From positions 68,286,352-68,350,351 of the forward strand of contig JAUPFV010000004.1 in the NCBI GenBank assembly GCA_036936605.1: a stretch of 64,000 bases of DNA, written 5' to 3'. The notes under the pieces were generated by a model, which was not told the origin of the DNA, did not search any database, and saw only the letters and a program-made list of their open reading frames with translations. Source of the stretch: Limnanthes douglasii subsp. nivea. Taxonomy: Eukaryota > Streptophyta > Magnoliopsida > Brassicales > Limnanthaceae. Positions 20,794 through 32,879 of this stretch are shown here, piece after piece (the stretch's first letter is position 1; each line of letters opens with the position of its first letter). A program made the translations under genes and the position numbers.

Positions 20794-23700
20794 TCACTTT
20801 GAAAGTTTCCTAATTCCTAGCAATTCTCGCATCCGCTCAAACTTCACAAATGACATTGCCTTAGTGTGAACATCTGCACGTTGATTCTCTAAGCTAACAT
20901 GTTTTATGATAATATCTCCACGCTCCACACAGTCACAAATAAAATGGAAGCGCACATCAATGTGTTTTTTATTGCGACCATGAAAAACTGGGTTCCTCGC
21001 AAGATCTATTGCTGATTTGTTATCAACGTACAATGTAACAGGCTTCGTTTCCATATCTGTAATTTGACTTAGTAACTTCTGAAGCCATAAACCTTGACAC
21101 GCCACTGCTGTTGCAACCATAAAATCGGCTTCGCAGGATGATAGAGCTACACAACGTTCCTTCTGGGACACCCAAGTTATCAAACTTTCACTTAGATAGA
21201 ATATCATTCCCCCAGTACTTGTTCGATCATCATTGTTTCCTGAAAAATCACTGTCTGAAAAACCAGAGAGCATATGATTACCTATTCCCTTTGAGTAAAT
21301 GAGACCATAGTCCAGTGTTCTCTTTATATAGTGAAGAACACGCTTCACGGCACCCAAGTGAAGCAGAGTAGGACGTTCCATGAAACAACTTACCATACCA
21401 ACTCCATACGCTATATCTGGTCTTGTGTGAACCAAATAGCGTAATCCACCCACTATCCTTCTGTACTTCGAGGATACAACTGCCTTACCCGTCTCATCCT
21501 TATGTAATTGAATCTTTGGCTCCATAGAATATTTACTCGGATTGCAATCAGTCATACTTGCAAGCTTTAGTAATTTCCTTGCATATGAAGATTGTTTTAA
21601 CTCGACATACTCCCTTTTCTGATCAACCTCTATGCCCAAGTAGTACAATAACTTTCCTAAGTTTCTCATATCAAACTCTCTACTCATCTCTTCCTTAAAT
21701 TTCAGAATATTTTCAGTGCTTGAACCTGTGACCAATATATAATCCACGTACACACCAATTATCAATGACTTATTCCCTTCACATCTAGTATAAACTGCAT
21801 GTTCATACGGGCATTTCTCAAAACCCAATTGTTCTAAAAAACTCCTCAACCATGCATACCAAGAGCGTGGATCTTTCCTAAGTCCGTACAATGCTTTCAG
21901 CAATCGGTAAACTTTTCCCTTCTGTCCCTTTACTTCATAACCAACTGGTTGCACTACATACACTTCTTTATCGATCTCACCATTCAGGAAAGCTGATTTT
22001 ACGTCTAAATGATGTAGTTCCCAGTTGTTCGTTGCTGCAAGAGAAATTAGCAGGCGAACTGTCTCCAACCTAGTAACCGGGGAAAATAATTCATGAAAAT
22101 ATATTCCCTACTTTTGAGTGTAACTCTTAGCAACAAGTCTCGCCTTGTACTTTACAATAGTTCCATTCGAATCCTTCTTGATTTTAAAAACCCATTTTAA
22201 CCCGGTCGCCTTGTGACCTTTTGGTAAATCTGTCAACTTCCACGTATTGTTTTTCTCTATTGATTCGAGTTCTGTATCCATCGACTGCCTCCATTCCTTT
22301 TTTTGAACTGTTGTTTCAAATGTGCTTGGTTCTTCGACGCTTAAAAATAACAGATCATCATCCAAATCTATCTCATATGGCTCATCATATATGTAACCCA
22401 GTAGCCTAAACTTTCTGGGTTCACTACTCATTGTGACCGACCCTAACCCATGTTCTCCTGTTGAAGAAGAGTTGTATGTATCAGTCGTTTCACCTCTATG
22501 ACTGAGCACTGAAGTCAATGGCTCACTTGATTCATTTGTTTCAATTTCCGTTTCTGCATTTCCTATATCATCCATTTCTTCGACTATGTGCTCAACTTCA
22601 CTGTGCACCTTGATTCTAGAAAATGTAGCCTCACTGTCAGTTTGTTCCTCCTAGTGCCAAACCTCATTTTCTAGGAATACTACATCATGACTAACACAAA
22701 TGACTCCCTCCTTAGGATCATATAGATGATTGGCTTTGGTCTCTGGTTCCTTTCCCAAATAGATAACTAGTTTGCTACGATCGTCTAGCTTACTTGTGTG
22801 CACTGATGGAACCTTCATGTATGCCATACACCCAAAAATCCTTATATATTGCAAATCCGGCTCTTACCCCGTACATGCTTCATATAGAGTTATTTCCTGC
22901 AATGTTCGTATTGGAAGCCAGTTAAGCACATAAACTGAGTGTCTCACTGCTTCTCCATACATAAATGATGGCAATTTTGCACCCTTAAAAACCCTTCGAG
23001 TCATGGCAGCCACCGTTTGATTTTTACGTTCCACCACCCCATTTTGTTGTGGGGTGTAAGGTGATGTATAGTGCCTCGGTATGCCAGACTCTTCACAGAA
23101 CTCTCTGAATTCATTTAAACAAAATTCTCCTCCCCTATCGCTCCTGAATATTTTAATTTATTAACCCACTTTATTCTCAACAAGCTGTTTGAACTTTGCA
23201 AATACACTAAATGCCTCGCTTTTCAATTTTAGCATATAAACCCACATTTTTCTACTATAATCATCAACTAATATAAGGAAATAACGATTACCGGCTGGTG
23301 TTAAAGGCGAGATTGGCCCGTAAATATCTCCATGTACGAGTTCCAGCATTGTCTTAGCATGAAAGTTCGCCTGATATGGGAATGGTTGCCTTGTTTGTTT
23401 TGACATCAAGCACCCCTCACACTTCTTTGTGGGCTGTTTCATTTAAGGCAAGCCATATACCATATGTCCCTTTGTCATCTGTTCCATTGCTCCAAAATTA
23501 ATATGACCAAGACGCGAGTGCCAAAGCCATGCTTCCTCTTCGACCTTGCTTAGAAAACATTTAGATGTTCTCTCCTCGAGACTGATTTTGTAGAGTCTAT
23601 TCCCTGATTTCTTCACCTTCATAATCAGCCTTTCTTGATCATCATACACCCACAAATAATCACCACTCAATATTACTCGATAATGGTCCTCTGATAGTTG

Positions 23701-24955
23701 GCTGAGACTGATAATATTGTTGCATAAAGTGGGAATGTAGTACACATCTCTAAGCATCTTCTCTTCACCATTTTTACACCTAAACGATATGACCCCTTTA
23801 CCTTTGATACTTACTATGGAGCCGTCCCCGAATTTCACTTCTCCTTTGACTCGTTCATCTAATTAGTTGAATTTTCCTCGTGCACCAGTCATATGGTTGC
23901 TACGCCATTTTCGAGGTACCACACTTGTGACTCTCTTTGACCCTCACTCTCTAATCGCAGCTGTGGAACTATGATTTCCTTTTTCAGCAGCATAGTCTTT
24001 CCTGTCATCTCTCCCGTTTTCTCAGCAATCAACAGTGCTGGCTCATCCTCTTGAATCTTGGAGAGGTTTACCTCATTCTGTGTATCTCTGTCCCTTTGAG
24101 GTTTACGGCATTATGCCGCATAATTCCCGTACGCCAAGAAGTTGTGACATCTCACCTGGCTCCTGTCTCATGGTTCACGTATTCCAAATTTTCCACGAGA
24201 TTTTCCACCAGCTCGAGCTCCCTCTTTGTTAGTTCTCTTTAACCACTCTTCTCGGGTCAACAACAATTGTCCGTCATTGCCCTCGTTCTTTCTCCACTAT
24301 TCTTATGTCAATAGAAGTTTCCATTGGCTTGTTTTTGTTTGTCCACGTACTCTTTTTTCATGTGCCTTCGATGAGCCAATAACCTCTTCCATTGACATAT
24401 CCTCAATGTTTCCAAATTGCTCAATTGTAGAGGCAATTTGTAGAAACTTTGAGGGAACCGCTCTAAGTAGTTTTTCCACCATATATGCTTCTTCCAGTGT
24501 CTCTCCAAGAGCTTTGATCTTAGTGACCAAACCATTCAGCTTCATATAAAAATCGTCCAGTGGTTCTGTTTCTCCCATATTCAATGCCTCGAATTCACCT
24601 TTCAGAGTTTGAGCCCTTGTCTTCTTTACTTTTTCCGCACCCAGGCTCATTATCTTAACAGCTTTATATGCTTATCCCGAAGTCTTCTTTTCCGCAAGGA
24701 TAGCAGAATATCCTCAGGGATTCTTTGGTAAATGAAAACTAACGCATGTTAATCGACCTTGTCTTCAGTCACAGCCTTGGGGTCTTTGGATTCTACAACT
24801 TCCCACACACCAAGCGCTTGCATCTATACCTGCATTCTAATTGCCCACACCGTGTAGTTTGTTTTGTAAGTATTGGATAACTCAAATTAAACGAGTTTTC
24901 CTTGGGCTTGGATGTCTTCATCTCGTGTCAACTTTGTATGAAGGGTTGTTGTTTG
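20794..24955 (-). pseudogene. copia gag-pol with a mutated RT active site
   Basis: Gag is visible from 24650 to 24303 (EALNMGETEPLDDFYMKLNG; IEQFGNIEDMSMEEVIGS). The protease region near 23990-23880 is broken. Integrase parts lie at 23838-23443 (WLWHSRLGHINFGAMEQM), 23442-23161 (HGDIYGPISP) and 22854-22651. RT and RNase H run from 22608 to 20794 with one TAG near 22108. The RT box reads VYVDYILV (about 21747-21735): the second Asp of the catalytic YVDD is replaced by Tyr, which should abolish synthesis. RNase H retains GFSDSDFSG, SSCEADFM, LYVDNKSAIDLARN and GRNKKHIDVRFHFI. Gag is close to that of the 12.3-kb ORF, so they belong to one lineage. Host-derived context is absent on both sides. 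Confidence 0.85.
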
Positions 24956-24962
24956 AATGATC

Positions 24963-24976
24963 GGGCTCTGATACCA
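24963..24976 (-). other. copia primer-binding site
   Basis: TGGTATCAGAGCCC on the minus strand, two bases from the 5' LTR. Confidence 0.9.
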
Positions 24977-24978
24977 CG

Positions 24979-25273
24979 TGAAGATATAGAACGTATGATA
25001 GTAAACAAGAAACTGTATATTTGGAATAAAAAGAAAATGTTACTACTTGATCTCAATCTGAAATAACAAAGTACAATGAACTTAAATACTATCTATCAGA
25101 TGGAAGCAGAAAAATAACAACTCACTCCTAGTTTACTGCCACTCTCTTACTCTACTAACACACTCCTACAATATCATTAACTCCCCACGACTAAGTCTGA
25201 AATAAATGGAAACAATTAAAAAAAATAAAACAACTAAAGCTTTGTTTTAGAACATGTTTAGATTAACCCAACA
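24979..25273 (-). repeat. 5' LTR
   Basis: Right copy of the LTR, followed by TACAA. Confidence 0.9.
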
Positions 25274-25399
25274 TACAACCCAAAAACAAAAAAAACAAAA
25301 AAAATCCTCTCACCTCAATCATAGATAGAGAAAAACACGAAAAAGTGATAAATCTAGAAGAATAAACAAATATTATTATAATCTCATATGTCTCATCAT

Positions 25400-26030
25400 A
25401 TATTTAAATAACAAGTATATGATTATAAATTTATTATTACATTTTGTTTAATATTATTTTTTGTTTAGTATTATTTTGATTTGGTTATTAATATTTTAAG
25501 TGTTGTAATTATTTTATACACCAAAATCTCTAATATTACTTTTAAGATTATAATGTTATTATTACATTTTGAATATTATTATGTTTTGGTTTTAAATAAT
25601 ATAATCCATGATATTATGATATAAACCAAAACCATATCTTATCATGTTAAAATATTACAAGTTTTATGGTTATAATTTTAATATTATATTTTGAATATTA
25701 TTATTATGACTTGGTTATAAATAGTACTAGTGGTGTTATTATTTTTTAAACCAAAATCATATTTACGATGGTAAAATATCACAACTCATATTGTTGTCAT
25801 TTTATTATTACATTTTGATTATTATTGTGATTTGGTTATAAATATTACAAGTGTTATTTATTATTTTTTAAACCAAAATCATATTTTATCATGGTAAAAT
25901 ATTACAAGTTATATTGTTATAATTGTAATATTGCATTTTGATTATTATTGTGATTTAGTTTTAAATATTACAAGTGTTGTTATTTTTTTTAGAAAAATCA
26001 TATCTTATAATTATTTGATAGTACGATTGT
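25400..26030. repeat. AT-rich tandem repeat of about 120 bases, about five copies
   Basis: CCAAAATCAT-type anchors recur near 25521, 25626, 25751, 25873 and, changed, 25992. Each is followed by a similar run ending in GTGATTTGGTTATAAAT. Spacing is 105-125 bases. No coding potential. Confidence 0.75.
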
Positions 26031-26039
26031 TATTATAAT

Positions 26040-26640
26040 AAAAGGTAAATATTCTTTTTGTTTATTTAGCCGTTGAAAGTTTACACTCTTGCGGGCAAGG
26101 AGTTGTACAAATATTTTCAAATTAAAATACAAAATCTAAAATACTTTTTTTAGTCTCTTGTCGCTAGCCACATTTTTTAGACGCAACACTTTCTCAACGG
26201 TAAATGCAATTTGTAAAGGATCTGCGAAAACTTGTCATCGAGTCTCACCATTAACCTTACTTAACGCAGCAGCAATCAACTCGACCATCTTCGTCTTAGT
26301 ACTAAAACTTTGTTTAAGAACAACAGTCTTACTCTTAGTTAAGTCGGGTGTCTAACGCTTCGTGTCACCTTATCGACCATCTTGGAACTAAAAGTTTGTT
26401 TGGCAGTCTTACTCACAGTCGTATGTGTAGTGGCAGGTTTGACGCTTCGTGTCACCTTATCGATCATCTTGAAACTAAAATTTTGTTTGGCGGTCTTACT
26501 CATATTCGGAGGTGCAGTGGCAGATTTGACGCGTCGTGGGACCGGATCCCTCTCGGGTGGAAGAGAGATCATAAAGGAAGAAAATTCCAAAAACTCAGTT
26601 TTCTTGGTTGCTTGTCCTAATTACATGTTGAAGCCATAAA
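26040..26640 (-). pseudogene. Unknown ORF with a 29-residue repeat
   Basis: The minus-strand frame 26590-26339 encodes two consecutive 29-residue units with the shared core SKTAKQ-FS-KM-DKVTRSV. An 87-base DNA repeat underlies them (26350-26438 and 26439-26525). A weaker third unit lies at 26340-26260 in a shifted frame (SKTVVLKQSFSTKTKMVEL), followed by coding-like sequence (ADPLQIAFTVEKVLRLKN) with a stop in it. The frame continues upstream of 26590 to about 26610 without an obvious start. The region to about 26830 ends in a TATAGATA-like box. I cannot name a family. It may be a decayed host gene or a transposon-borne ORF. Confidence 0.35.
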
Positions 26641-26949
26641 AAAAGTCATTGGGATGATCGCAAATAACAACTAATAAAAATTATTTTTCGAAAAAAAATC
26701 GAACTATTTCGAAAGTTAAACTACAATATGTAAAATAAGAAAGTACAGTTTTATAGATTTTCTAGAACTAGTAGAGAGATTTAGAGAGATGTATAGTAGA
26801 TTTGAGAGATGGTGAGTTTGGAGTTGGGGTCTCCCCTATCTATAGAATAGACCCATTTAAAAAATTAAAAATTAAAAAAAAAACGTTCGGACGATCCGGA
26901 CAATGGATGGCCCAGATTGCAAATTCTATATCTTAATTATAGAATTTTA
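26641..26949. other. Non-coding, possible promoter side of the repeat ORF
   Basis: CT-rich on the minus strand, with a TATA-like CTATAGATAG near 26840. No frame supported. Confidence 0.25.
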
Positions 26950-27500
26950 AAAATTATTTTTTTATAGTCATATAAATATTTTAAATAATATAATATTTTA
27001 AAATCAAGTTACAATTAGATGTCTATATTTAATATCTACATAATATTAACCAAAATATCTAACTATAAAATTAGATATAATATAAATGAAAAATATTTCT
27101 TTTACTCAATTCAATTATTTTGTTTATGATATACATGTTTTGATTATTAGATTTCCATTTAGTTAAGACATACAAATTATTAATTTTATAATCGTAAAAA
27201 TATTTTCAATAATATAATAATTTATAATCAAAATACAATTAGATGTGTATATATTATTTTATATCTACCTAATATTAAATAAAATATCTTAAATATCTAA
27301 ATATAATCAAACAATATCAAAATCATATTAAAATTATATTTTTTACGATTTAATTGTGTTTATTATAAAATTTCTATTAAAATAATATAATATTTACATT
27401 AAAATACAATAAATAGTATAATTATTTCATTTATATTGTACATGTCTAAATTATTGAAACTCGACTTATTTAACACATATAAATTAATTTTAAATAATAT
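26950..27500. repeat. AT-rich tandem duplication of about 224 bases
   Basis: A block containing AATATTTT-AATAATATAATA, then ACAATTAGATGT, occurs near 26965 and again near 27187; a weaker third portion lies near 27370. No coding potential. Confidence 0.55.
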
Positions 27501-27839
27501 TATAAAATACGTGATAACCAGTGGCTTAAATGGATTTTTAGGTGGATAAACCGCGTGAGTTTATCTGCCAGACCTGCAAACTTGTCCCGTTATATTTGCA
27601 ATCTGGCAGACTTGCATAAACAGTAATCTGACAGACCTCCAACATGTTTAAAATTATTAAATGGGTCTGGTGGATCGTGGATTGACATGTTTGCGACCAC
27701 TGCTAATACCACTACTGAAAATTTAAAGGGAATGGATAATCTATCCTCGTCATGTAAAGTGCATCGACACTATCACAGTCAGATTACGTTTTGAGCTATA
27801 GCTCGTGATTCTGACATAATTGACCAATGTTTATATTGA

Positions 27840-28880
27840 AATTTAGGTGGACATTTTAAGGGTGGATTCGGTCGTTTTTTTAAAATATATTAAATCAAAT
27901 CGAAACAATTCGGTATATAAATTATTAAATCGATTCATAAAAAAAATTGAGTTTTTTCGGTTTTGGTTTTTTAATTTCAGTCCATTTTTCAGTTTAAACA
28001 TCGGTGTGATTCGGTTCGGTTCATTTCGAATTATTTTTTTGTTTATTTTTCGAATTTAATAAAAAAATAAAAAATAAGTTAAAGTAAATCTATTTATTTA
28101 TTTATGATAAATTTATAATCATAATTTTGATACAATAATTTTATTTATTTTTTTTATTCACTTATAAATATAAACTAAACTTCATTGTATAATTGTTTTT
28201 TTTTATAAAAAAATCTTTTATTAACTCATAAATGTAAAATAAATTTCTTTGTAAACTGTTATTTTGAAACCTAATATAAAAGAATTTCTTTTTATTAACT
28301 TGTAAATGTAAAATAAATCCCTTCGTAAACTGCTACTTCGAAAGAATAACCGGTTAAGACAATTATATAATTGTGTAATGCGTGGGTTCGAACCAAAGAA
28401 CTGCTACTTTCGAAGTATAATTGTGTAATGCTTTTGGTTAAATCCCTTCGTAAACTGCTACTTTCGAAGTATAATTGTGTAATGCTACTTCGTAAACTGC
28501 TACTTCGAAAGAATTTTTGAAACAATTATACAATTGATGTTCGTAAACTGCTACTTCGAAAGAATAACCGGTTAAGACATAAATGTATATATTTTGAAAC
28601 CTTATATAAAAGAATTTCTTTTAATTGGATCAGAAATTAAAAGACATATAAAACACTGATAAAAATAAAATAAAAAAATGTAATGCGTGGGTTCGAACCA
28701 AAGAACAACTATATACAATTGATGTTAAGTCTATACATGCCCTCCCTGTATGTTGTAAAATAACAATATAGTATATTAACCGGTTCGATCGGTCAAAAAT
28801 TAAAAACTAAAATCGAATTTTATCTTAATCAATCCATTTCGGTTCAGTCGGTCGGTTGAGTTTTTACAATTTTTGTTCAT
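27840..28880. repeat. Possible non-autonomous DNA element with nested repeats
   Basis: The ends are rich in CGGTTCGGTT-type words (GATTCGGTTCGGTTCA near 28011; TTTCGGTTCAGTCGGTCGG near 28838), as in several plant hAT/MITE families. In between, 28195-28740 is a patchwork of direct repeats: a 38-base segment is exactly repeated at 28324-28361 and 28542-28579, and a 26-base segment with GGGTTCGAACC at 28376-28401 and 28681-28706. No terminal inverted repeat or target duplication was proven. Confidence 0.4.
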
Positions 28881-29739
28881 CTATAGATAGACTTTATTTC
28901 TTTACCAAAAACATTATCTAGTTTGTACGAATATAATTTTATTTACCAGGACTTTTGGTTCGAATGTTTAATTCTACGACATTATCCTTTTTCGGAAGCA
29001 GAAGTTTGGCAAGGGAATAAACCTTAGTTTTAATGGTGGAGAGAGAAAACTATTAACACCTAGGTACCAATTTCTAATACTTTTAATGTTTTTAACATAT
29101 TTATGATCTAGATAAAAATAAAAATAATAAAAAGTTTGTAGAGAAATATATGTATGTTAAGGTGTTATATTCATAGAATGGAATAATATTGTAATAAATT
29201 CACTAGCTACCGGTTAGTTTAAAACTAATCAAAGAATAATATGATTTTTCTTTTAGCAATTGAGATAATTTTGCTTAAGGGAGCATCACACTTCGAAGAT
29301 TTTTGGGTCTAAATAACTAAATGACGGAACTTCATAAGTTTTAAGCTGATTCATTTGCTATAAATGGAAAATTTATGTGTTATGGCGACAAAATACACTT
29401 GAAATTGTATGATTTTTTAGACGACATATGCATTTTCCTTTTTGTGTCAAAAATAGCTAAGTGGATGACAATGCTGCAAAAAATGATATTGTTACTTATT
29501 TTCATGGTATCAATTGTTCTACATGTTATGCGTTGAATTATGTAAGTAATGTTCAAATATATAACATAGACTCTCGAGATAAGCTCAATAGTATAGATAT
29601 ATATATTTTAATATTTTAGAATCTTTGTTCATCAAGTCATTTTTGTTTCATGGTTTTTTTCCTAAGCTCACAAAAGTCTTATAATCCTTCTACAAGTTTT
29701 AATGACTAGAACATAAAAACAAGTCGAGCCAGATTTCTA
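28881..29739. other. No gene recognised
   Basis: AT-rich, with only short frames. It may include the unrecognisable 5' part of the LINE that follows. Confidence 0.3.
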
Positions 29740-32340
29740 CAGCTTTAAGTTTGATGGTTCTTAGATGGTGGTGAGGTCGATTCTTATATATGGGGTTTTC
29801 AAGATATGATGTTTCTTCGCAATATATTACATGCCTAATAAAGATGGCATGAAAAATGTTCTTGGCTAGTTTTGTTTATCTCATATGTGATAAACATTTG
29901 GGGATCCTTTTGTATTAGGAGATTTTAACTAAATACAAGAAGGAAAAGGACAAGTGTGGGATTTCAATTGATGAGGTTGATGAGTTTGTTGAATTTATTT
30001 TACAAGTTGGCCGGTTAATGCTAATTTCCTTTTCCCACGACTTACATGGTGTAATAACCGCTTAGGGGAGGCTCATACTTGTTATAAATTTGACAAAGGG
30101 TTGTCAAACCATACATGGATTGCTTCAATGCCTAACATTCATATCTTTTATTACTCTAGAAAGCAATCTAATCATACTTGATTGTACGTTCAATGCGCTC
30201 ATATAACTAAAAAATATTCTGGCTTCACTTTTTTATGTCCATATGGCTTGATCGCTAATGATTTATGTCAATTGTTAAGAAGTATTGAGATCAATATTGT
30301 GTTGGGTCTTTATTGGTTAATTTGCATATCAACTCAAAAGGATCGGGAAATAGAAAGTTTTAAGGAATATTTTCAAACAATTTGAAGAACTTTAATTGAA
30401 AACAAAATATCTAAAGGATGTGTAAGATGATATGGAAATTGGATCTCTTCGTTCTTTTTGAAACTTGCATACAACTCTTTTTAGGCATGGGAAATCTCTT
30501 TCTAGATATAAATCTCAGGTGATGTAGTGGAAGACAATGATAAAACTTCTAAATGTTTTCATGGCGCACTTAAAGTTAGAGCCCTCAAGAAATAATCACT
30601 TAAACTCTATGTTAATGGAGTTATGTTTATCCTGATGATTTGGGTCATGAAAGGGTTAAGTTTTACTCTAAATTTTTAGGTCATTTACAGTTCTGGATAA
30701 CATTTATATATAGGTAATTACTAATTTAGAGATCACTGATCTCATTAAGATCCCCATAGAATATGAGGTTTGAGAAATGGTTAAAAACATGAAGACGTCG
30801 AGTTCTCCAGGTCATTATGGGTTTAAAAGTCTTTTTTCTTTCATAAATGTTGGTTAGTGGTTGAGGTTGATGTTGTGGTTGCGGTTCAAAAAGTTTGTTA
30901 TGGTTTCATTTGGCCTAAAATTTATACGTCATTGTTTTTTACGCTAATTCCTAAGAAACAACAACCACCTTCTTCTAAGAATATGCGCTTAATAAATTTA
31001 TTTATTTTTTCATACAATATTATCTATAATAATTTAAATGACAAGTTTTATATTTTTCTCAACAAGATTATTGGGAAGGAGCATTGGAAAAATATGATAA
31101 GAAGATTGAAAAGTTGTATCATGAAATAACACATGATTTTGATAAGAAGATTGAAAGTGGAAATTTGATTATGAAACTAGACATGGAAAAATATTATGAT
31201 AGGCTGTTTTGGTAGTTTTGATATGCTTCTCTCTGGAATTTCGATTTCCATTATCAAGAAATCTTGATGATTTTAGAGTATAATAATAATTATTGGTATT
31301 CTGTGGATATAAAGGGCTAGCAACTTGGTTTCTTTAAATCGATAAGAGATGTAAGACAGGAAAATCATATCTCTCATTCTCTTTTTAACTTAACCTTAGA
31401 GAGTTTTTTCGAGAAGATGAAAATATTGTTCGAAACTAAAAATGTTATGTCTTACAAATGTGTCAAATTAGAAATACATGTTTCTCATATTTTTATGCGG
31501 ATAATCTTATTGTGTTCTTGAATGGAGGATATTCTAGTGTTAAATGAGTTGGTGGAGATGCATGAAATATTATCCAGACAGTTTTTTTAATATCAATAAA
31601 AAGTCTATATGTTTTTGACAATCTATCATTTATTAAATGAAGGAGAATATTTTTTGTCTTACTGGTATGAAGACTGGAATATTTTCAACATATTACGTGG
31701 ATGCCCATTTGTATAAAGAGATGGCTAAAATATCATTCTTCCAACCTCTTGTCAAAAGTTAAACCTCGATTGGAAGGTTTGCATTGTAAACTTATTCACA
31801 AGATGGCATTGTAAACTTAAAAGTTAACCTCGATTGGCATTGTAAACTTAAAAGTTAAACCTCGATTGGAAGGTCTGCATTGTAAACTTAAAAGTTAAAC
31901 ATCGGTTGGAAGGTTTGTATTGTAACCTAAAAAAAAGGTGCGCTTGGTATTACTTATTTGTTTGACATTATGGAAGCTTTGCATTGTAAGATAGCTTTGA
32001 AATTCATAAAAACTTAATGGTCTCTGTACTGAATTAATGAGAAGAAAATTGGAAATGTGGGAGTTAGTACCATATTATGGATTTTTTAAAGACAACCAAA
32101 CAGTACATAATCATTTTGATAAAATCTCTCATTTTTTGTCTAGGTGCTTGGATAAAACAGAGATTCCATTATGGAATTCTTGATGATTGTTTGATAAATT
32201 AGAATATAACAATCATTTTTGTGATGTTTTGGTTGAGGATATTTTTAGTGACTGCTCTAAATTACAGTAAATTTTGTCACATATTTCGACTTATTTACAT
32301 CATGAAGTTTATAAATTTACGTCCCGGGTTTGTTCGGATA
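29740..32340 (+). pseudogene. LINE relic A (endonuclease, RT, part of connection region)
   Basis: The plus strand shows the end of an APE-type endonuclease (FVLGDFN near 29910; LTWCNNRLGEAH and HTWIASMPN near 30040-30135). RT follows: MKTSSSPGHYGF (about 30790), TLIPKKQQPPSSKNMRLINL (30943-31003), GNLIMKLDMEKYYDR (about 31151-31200), GFFKSIRDVRQENHIS (about 31330). These correspond to the L1-type motifs SPGPDGF, LIPK-DFRPISL, IKLDMxKAFDR and GLRQGDPLS. The catalytic FADD box has degraded. ILRGCPFV near 31695 matches the YLGCPI motif after the RT. Stops and shifts are very frequent. The piece 31750-31935 has been tandemly amplified. Confidence 0.7.
31754..31935 (+). repeat. Tandem repeat of about 42 bases inside LINE A
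   Basis: Four units built on AAAAGTTAAACCTCGATTGG and GCATTGTAAACTT, one of them shortened. It amplifies the codons of the KPRLEGLHCKL segment of the LINE. Confidence 0.75.
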
Positions 32341-32534
32341 GAGACGATGCGTTAATATCGTCTCTAGGTTCCCATGGTAGTCCGAAGAATCCCTTTATCA
32401 ATTAAAATATGCAATCGAACAGTCTCACATACAAACCGCAACGACGAATTCACCAGATTATATGAGAGAGAATGTCATGGCCTGACTCTTTTTTGCTACA
32501 TGATGGATCATTCCGTGATGTTCCATGGAATGAT

Positions 32535-32790
32535 GTAGAATTTTAATATAGAATTTTGGAAGACTATGGAAGATAATGGAGAAGACCACAAGTTCTTAAA
32601 ATATTTAATGATGTTATAGAGCATTCCTTCCACTATAAATTATTCTTATAGCTAGCAAAGTCCCTAGAAATATATGATTTTAGAACACTTTCTAGAATCA
32701 TCGGTGGAACTTTATATAAGGAGGAGAGATGCATTTACCCATCATCCTCTAAAGGAAGATTGTCATACTATTTATGCAATTTTGTCACTG
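32535..32790 (+). repeat. LTR-like fragment with heat-shock-like and TATA motifs
   Basis: Begins TGTAGAATTTTAATATAG, as many plant copia LTRs do. It contains AGAACACTTTCTAGAATC (overlapping inverted GAA/TTC units), then TATATAAGG at about 32715. No partner LTR lies in the window, so it may be a solo LTR remnant between two LINE relics. Confidence 0.35.
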
Positions 32791-32879
32791 GTGGTTGGAT
32801 GCATTAGAACTATAGCTATGTCTATTAAAAAGCCTCTAATAGTATGATTTCCTACAAAGAATAGGGCTAGACATATTTT

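Larger units (their letters stand above)
20478..25273 (-). mobile_element. Full-length old Ty1/copia element
   Basis: Direct LTRs at 20478-20773 and 24979-25273 begin TGAAGATATAG and end CCAACA on the plus strand. They are flanked by a perfect 5-base duplication TACAA (20473-20477 and 25274-25278). By eye the LTRs are about 90% identical, so the insertion is old. On the minus strand a TGGTATCAGAGCCC primer site follows the 5' LTR and a GGGGGAGTG tract precedes the 3' LTR. All modules gag, protease, integrase, RT and RNase H are present in copia order but carry stops and frameshifts. Confidence 0.92.

Noticed and set aside
25400..26030. CRISPR-like array
   Set aside because: Units are about 120 bases, imperfect and adjacent, without short conserved repeats separated by unique spacers; it is an ordinary tandem repeat in plant DNA.
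28376..28706. tRNA gene suggested by GGGTTCGAACC
   Set aside because: No acceptor stem, anticodon arm or A box could be built around either copy.
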